Origin: Bacillota bacterium
Lineage (GTDB): Bacteria > Bacillota > Dethiobacteria > Dethiobacterales > Dethiobacteraceae
Length of the DNA stretch: 64,000 bases
Assembly: GCA_012521405.1 (NCBI GenBank)
Contig: JAAYMK010000091.1
Location: 1 to 64,000 of the forward strand
Direction: 5' to 3'
Shown here: positions 61,442 through 64,000 of the stretch, in pieces
How positions within the stretch are numbered: the stretch's first letter is position 1
Layout: every line of letters starts with the position of its first letter
Program-made: the position numbers and the translations under genes
Notes under the pieces: model-generated
What the model saw: the letters and a program-made list of their open reading frames with translations, nothing else
Told to the model about the DNA's origin: nothing
Database searches by the model: none

Positions 61442-62029
61442 GTGGACGAGGCACAATTAGGTAAATTTATTCTGATAACCGGCGGTGCCCGCAGCGGTAA
61501 AAGTCGCCTGGCGGAAAAAATTGCGCTGCAGGCAAAGGGGCCGGTGGCTTATATTGCCACCGCGGCCGTTTTGGATGAAGAAATGGCACATAGAGTGGCG
61601 CAGCACCGGGCAAGCCGTCCTCAAGACTGGGTAACCATTGAGGAAACTTTAGATTTGGTGAAAGCCATTGAGCAAGTACCGCCACAAACGGAAATTGTTT
61701 TAGTTGATTGCCTGACGGTGTGGTTAACCAATTGCCTCCTGGAGCGGTATGAGGAAGATTTTACCGCCGAAGAGGCCAGTCAAGTGGAAGCACAAATTCA
61801 GGACAAGCTGGCCCGCTTTTGTCAGGTGGTAAAAAACAAACCATTCCGCACCATTGTGGTCACCAATGAAGTAGGCTCGGGCGTTGTGCCGGATACACCG
61901 CTGGGCCGTATCTTTCGCGATATTGCCGGTCGTGCCAATCAACAGGTGGCGCAAGCCGCCGATTCGGTCTGGTTGGCTGTGGCCGGATATCCTCTTTGTG
62001 TAAAAGAGTACGGAAAGGCAGGTTTATAA
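61442..62029 (+). CDS. cobU: Adenosylcobinamide kinase / adenosylcobinamide-phosphate guanylyltransferase
   Basis: A 195-residue bifunctional enzyme that phosphorylates adenosylcobinamide and adds GMP. Motifs: ILITGGARSGKSRLAEKIA (P-loop), YIATAAVLDEEMAHRVAQHR with the guanylylated His, EIVLVDCLTVWLTNCLL and VVTNEVGSGVVPDTPLGR. GTG 61442 follows GGGGGAG. The stop TAA shares a base with the cobS ATG. Confidence 0.95.
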   Translation: MDEAQLGKFILITGGARSGKSRLAEKIALQAKGPVAYIATAAVLDEEMAHRVAQHRASRPQDWVTIEETLDLVKAIEQVPPQTEIVLVDCLTVWLTNCLLERYEEDFTAEEASQVEAQIQDKLARFCQVVKNKPFRTIVVTNEVGSGVVPDTPLGRIFRDIAGRANQQVAQAADSVWLAVAGYPLCVKEYGKAGL

Positions 62030-62766
62030 TGCACCGCTTTTTTTTAGCTATGCGCTTTTTAACTGTGTGGCCCTTTGACAGTGAACGGGAAGTTACAGAG
62101 GCGGATCTGGTGGGTTCAACCGTCTATTACCCACCGGTAGGTGCAATTTTAGGCTTAGTGCTAGCTTTAGTCTGGTGGGGTTTAAAAACAATCTGGACGC
62201 CCCTTTTGGCCGCCACCTTAACGGTGGCGCTGTGGGAACTTTTAACGGCAGGGCTGCACTTGGACGGGCTGATGGATACCTTTGACGGCTTAGGTGTGCG
62301 GGGGAACAGGGAAAAAAGACTGGCGGTCATGAAGGACAGTCGTGTGGGTGCCTTTGGGGTGCAAGTTTTATTTTTTGCCATGGCGGTAAAAGTTGCTGCC
62401 GTGGCGGGGATGGCAGAGGCGCAAAATATTTTCTATTTGGTTTTGGCTCCCCTGGCGGGGCGGACGGCCATGGTGGCTTTAATGGCAACATGCAATTATG
62501 CGCATAATAATCCGGGCTTGGGAAAAGTTTTTGCTGACTTAACCGGAAAAAAACAATTAGCTTTAGCTTTGCTGCTTTATTTCCTTTGTGGCTTTGCCCT
62601 TTGCGGCCCGCAAATTTTTCTTTTTACCGCCTGCTGTGCAGTTTTCTTTCTTGTCTGGCGCTATTTTGTGCTGGTCAATTTTGGTGGTATTACCGGGGAT
62701 CTTTTAGGTGCTACCTGCCAGTTGCAGGAAATTACCGCTTTGCTTTTTATTTTACTTTTATTTTAA
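62029..62766 (+). CDS. cobS: Adenosylcobinamide-GDP ribazoletransferase (cobalamin synthase)
   Basis: A 245-residue membrane protein joining alpha-ribazole to adenosylcobinamide-GDP. ATG 62029 overlaps cobU; the longer frame is unlikely. Conserved sites: LHLDGLMDTFDGLG (metal-binding Asp), KDSRVGAFGVQVLF and NFGGITGDLLGATCQLQEI. About six helices. Confidence 0.94.
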   Translation: MHRFFLAMRFLTVWPFDSEREVTEADLVGSTVYYPPVGAILGLVLALVWWGLKTIWTPLLAATLTVALWELLTAGLHLDGLMDTFDGLGVRGNREKRLAVMKDSRVGAFGVQVLFFAMAVKVAAVAGMAEAQNIFYLVLAPLAGRTAMVALMATCNYAHNNPGLGKVFADLTGKKQLALALLLYFLCGFALCGPQIFLFTACCAVFFLVWRYFVLVNFGGITGDLLGATCQLQEITALLFILLLF

Positions 62767-62776
62767 AGGAGTATTT

Positions 62777-63400
62777 ATGCGACTGATTTTTGTGCGTCAT
62801 GGAGAAACAATTTGGAACAGGCAGTTGAAAATGCAAGGCAGAAGTGATGTACCTTTATCGGAAAAGGGAAAACGGCAGGCGCACATGCTGGCCGCAAGTT
62901 TTACGGCACGGCCCCATTATCTTTTTGTTTCGCCGCTTAAAAGAGCACAAGATTTTGCTTTGCCGCTGCAACGGCGTTTTCATTTGCAGCCTATAGTTGA
63001 GGAAAAGCTGCGGGAAATAGATTTTGGTGCCTGGGAAGGGCTAACTTATGCCGAGATGACGCCGGCTGTGCAGGAGCAATATGCTGCCTGGTGCGAGGAT
63101 CCTTGCTGCATTACACCCCCGGGCGGAGAGGCGTTTGCGCAGGTGGCAGCCAGGGTGCAGGCCTTTTTAACAGAAACGCAAAAACAACTGGAGGAACAAG
63201 AGTCAGCAGTGGTGATAACCCATGGTGGTGTGATTCGCACAGCCGTTACGCTGGCCATGGAAATGCCGCTGAAATTTGCGGCTCGCGTAAGGATTGATGC
63301 GGCCTCCAAAACAATTTTAGAATGTTTTGACGGCAACTGGTACCTGGTGAAGCTTAATTGTACGGAACATTTACAGCAATGTGACGGCAAAGGGGTATGA
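62777..63400 (+). CDS. cobC: Histidine phosphatase, probable alpha-ribazole phosphatase
   Basis: A 207-residue histidine phosphatase (ATG 62777 after AAAGGAG). The catalytic His is in LIFVRHGETIWNRQLKMQG; the second His is in VVITHGGVIRTAV. Its place after cobS suggests CobC, which removes the 5'-phosphate of alpha-ribazole-phosphate or the final cobalamin phosphate. Other phosphoglycerate-mutase-like functions remain possible. Confidence 0.85.
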   Translation: MRLIFVRHGETIWNRQLKMQGRSDVPLSEKGKRQAHMLAASFTARPHYLFVSPLKRAQDFALPLQRRFHLQPIVEEKLREIDFGAWEGLTYAEMTPAVQEQYAAWCEDPCCITPPGGEAFAQVAARVQAFLTETQKQLEEQESAVVITHGGVIRTAVTLAMEMPLKFAARVRIDAASKTILECFDGNWYLVKLNCTEHLQQCDGKGV

Positions 63401-63402
63401 AT

Positions 63403-64000
63403 ATGGAGACAAAAATCAAGACGGCAAAAAGCTCTTTAGAAACATTAATTGTTTTTCGTTCTCTTTTGGCGGATCCGGTAATTGAGAAATACTATGTCTT
63501 ACTCGAAGTTTTGACGGACAAACTTTCTGCCAGCAATTTTAACCGCCGGTATAGTGAATTTTTTGCTGCTTTACTGGAAAGGCAGCAAGTATCTTTGCTG
63601 GATTATTTAAGTGAGAAAATTCTTTTTACGGAAACGGCTTTTAGCCGTTTTTGTGCTGGCAAGACAGTAAAAGAAATTAACCCTGAACTGCGCCGGGCGG
63701 TGGAGCATGATTTAGAGGCCTTGCAAAAGGCGGCTGCCCTTACGCCACAGGAAATAAAAGAGTATGCCATTAGCTGCGGCGGTTTTACCGCCGGGGAAGC
63801 AAATCTGGTAAGGAAATTGCCGGCATGGAGGATGGAAATATCTTTGCCGTTAGAGCCTGTTGTGCGCCAAAAATTTACTTTGCAGTCAAATTGGGCAAAG
63901 CAGCTTGAAGCTTTAGCCGCATTTTATCGGCACCACGGTTCCGGTCTTTTTGCCCGTTATAGAGGATTTTTGTGGGAAAGGGTGGACGGCAAAGGACAAC
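63403..64000 (+). CDS. DUF815-type ATPase, 3' end outside window
   Basis: An open frame from ATG 63403 (8 bases after AAAGGGG) to the window end, about 199 codons. The N-terminal helical part (SSLETLIVFRSLLADPVIEK) and the final visible block SGLFARYRGFLWERVDG match the start of the DUF815 AAA-ATPase family, in which the P-loop domain follows. ATG 63397 is in frame but too close to the binding site. Function unknown. Confidence 0.65.
   Translation, partial: METKIKTAKSSLETLIVFRSLLADPVIEKYYVLLEVLTDKLSASNFNRRYSEFFAALLERQQVSLLDYLSEKILFTETAFSRFCAGKTVKEINPELRRAVEHDLEALQKAAALTPQEIKEYAISCGGFTAGEANLVRKLPAWRMEISLPLEPVVRQKFTLQSNWAKQLEALAAFYRHHGSGLFARYRGFLWERVDGKGQ

Noticed and set aside
1-64000. tRNA, rRNA, CRISPR, insertion sequences or prophage
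   Set aside because: None was recognised by eye; no cloverleaf, direct-repeat array, transposase or integrase other than XerD was found.

Overview
The window is a chromosomal segment of an endospore-forming Firmicute. The genes point to Clostridia rather than Bacilli: a type IV pilus operon in place of comG, a CD1247-type acidic protein, paired DUF2229 proteins, DUF3866 and an anaerobe-style cobinamide salvage cluster. An OLE RNA with its membrane partner OapA, typical of anaerobic, thermophilic or alkaliphilic Firmicutes, sits between ispA and dxs. Genus cannot be fixed from the window. Nearly every gene is on the + strand and packed into overlapping operons. The one minus-strand gene I support is a 41-codon ORF that looks like the cell-division inhibitor MciZ. 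I found no rRNA, tRNA, insertion sequence, prophage or CRISPR.

Layout. (1) 1-5735: type IV pilus genes pilB (cut by the window edge), pilT, pilD and four pilin-like proteins, one apparently frameshifted at its leader. (2) 5834-8546: aroK, pepP, efp and a CD1247-like protein. (3) 8636-13889: the complete spoIIIAA-AH operon behind a SigE-type promoter. (4) 13919-19033: an Asp23 protein, AmaP, DUF2273, nusB, a TsaD-like paralogue, xseA, xseB and ispA. (5) 19070-26177: OLE RNA, oapA, dxs, tlyA, a membrane-anchored unknown, nadK and recN. (6) 26391-28700: spoIVB and spo0A; spo0A has an exact SigH-type promoter overlapped by an exact 0A box. (7) 28875-33507: steA, steB, two glycosyltransferases and DUF3866. 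(8) 33461-42876: the mciZ-like gene (minus strand), spoIIM, a YqzK-like protein, xerD, deoB, pdp, dacF, spoIIAA-AB-AC, dodecin and spoVAF. (9) 42899-48402: two DUF2229 proteins, a DHH-CBS-CBS-tRNA nucleotidyltransferase fusion and a site-2 protease. (10) 48422-56078: trpS, scpA, scpB, a PrsA-like foldase, DUF2953, ytfJ, dacB, spmA, spmB and rluB. (11) 56083-63400: a promoter, cobalamin riboswitch and terminator ahead of btuF-btuC-btuD, two CobQ-like proteins without amidotransferase domains, cobU, cobS and cobC. (12) a DUF815 ATPase cut by the window end.

How the genes work together. Much of the window is a sporulation neighbourhood. Spo0A starts the programme. SpoIIAA/AB/SigF fire in the forespore. 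SpoIIM remodels septal peptidoglycan, SpoIIIAA-AH builds the channel between mother cell and forespore, and SpoIVB signals across the membranes. DacF, DacB and SpmA/SpmB shape the cortex, and SpoVAF and YtfJ concern the mature spore. Three SigH-type promoters (spo0A, xerD, spoIIA) each place a full or near 0A box over the -10 region, suggesting shared control. The last operon imports corrinoids under B12 control and finishes them into cobalamin; two truncated CobQ-like proteins inside it are unexplained.
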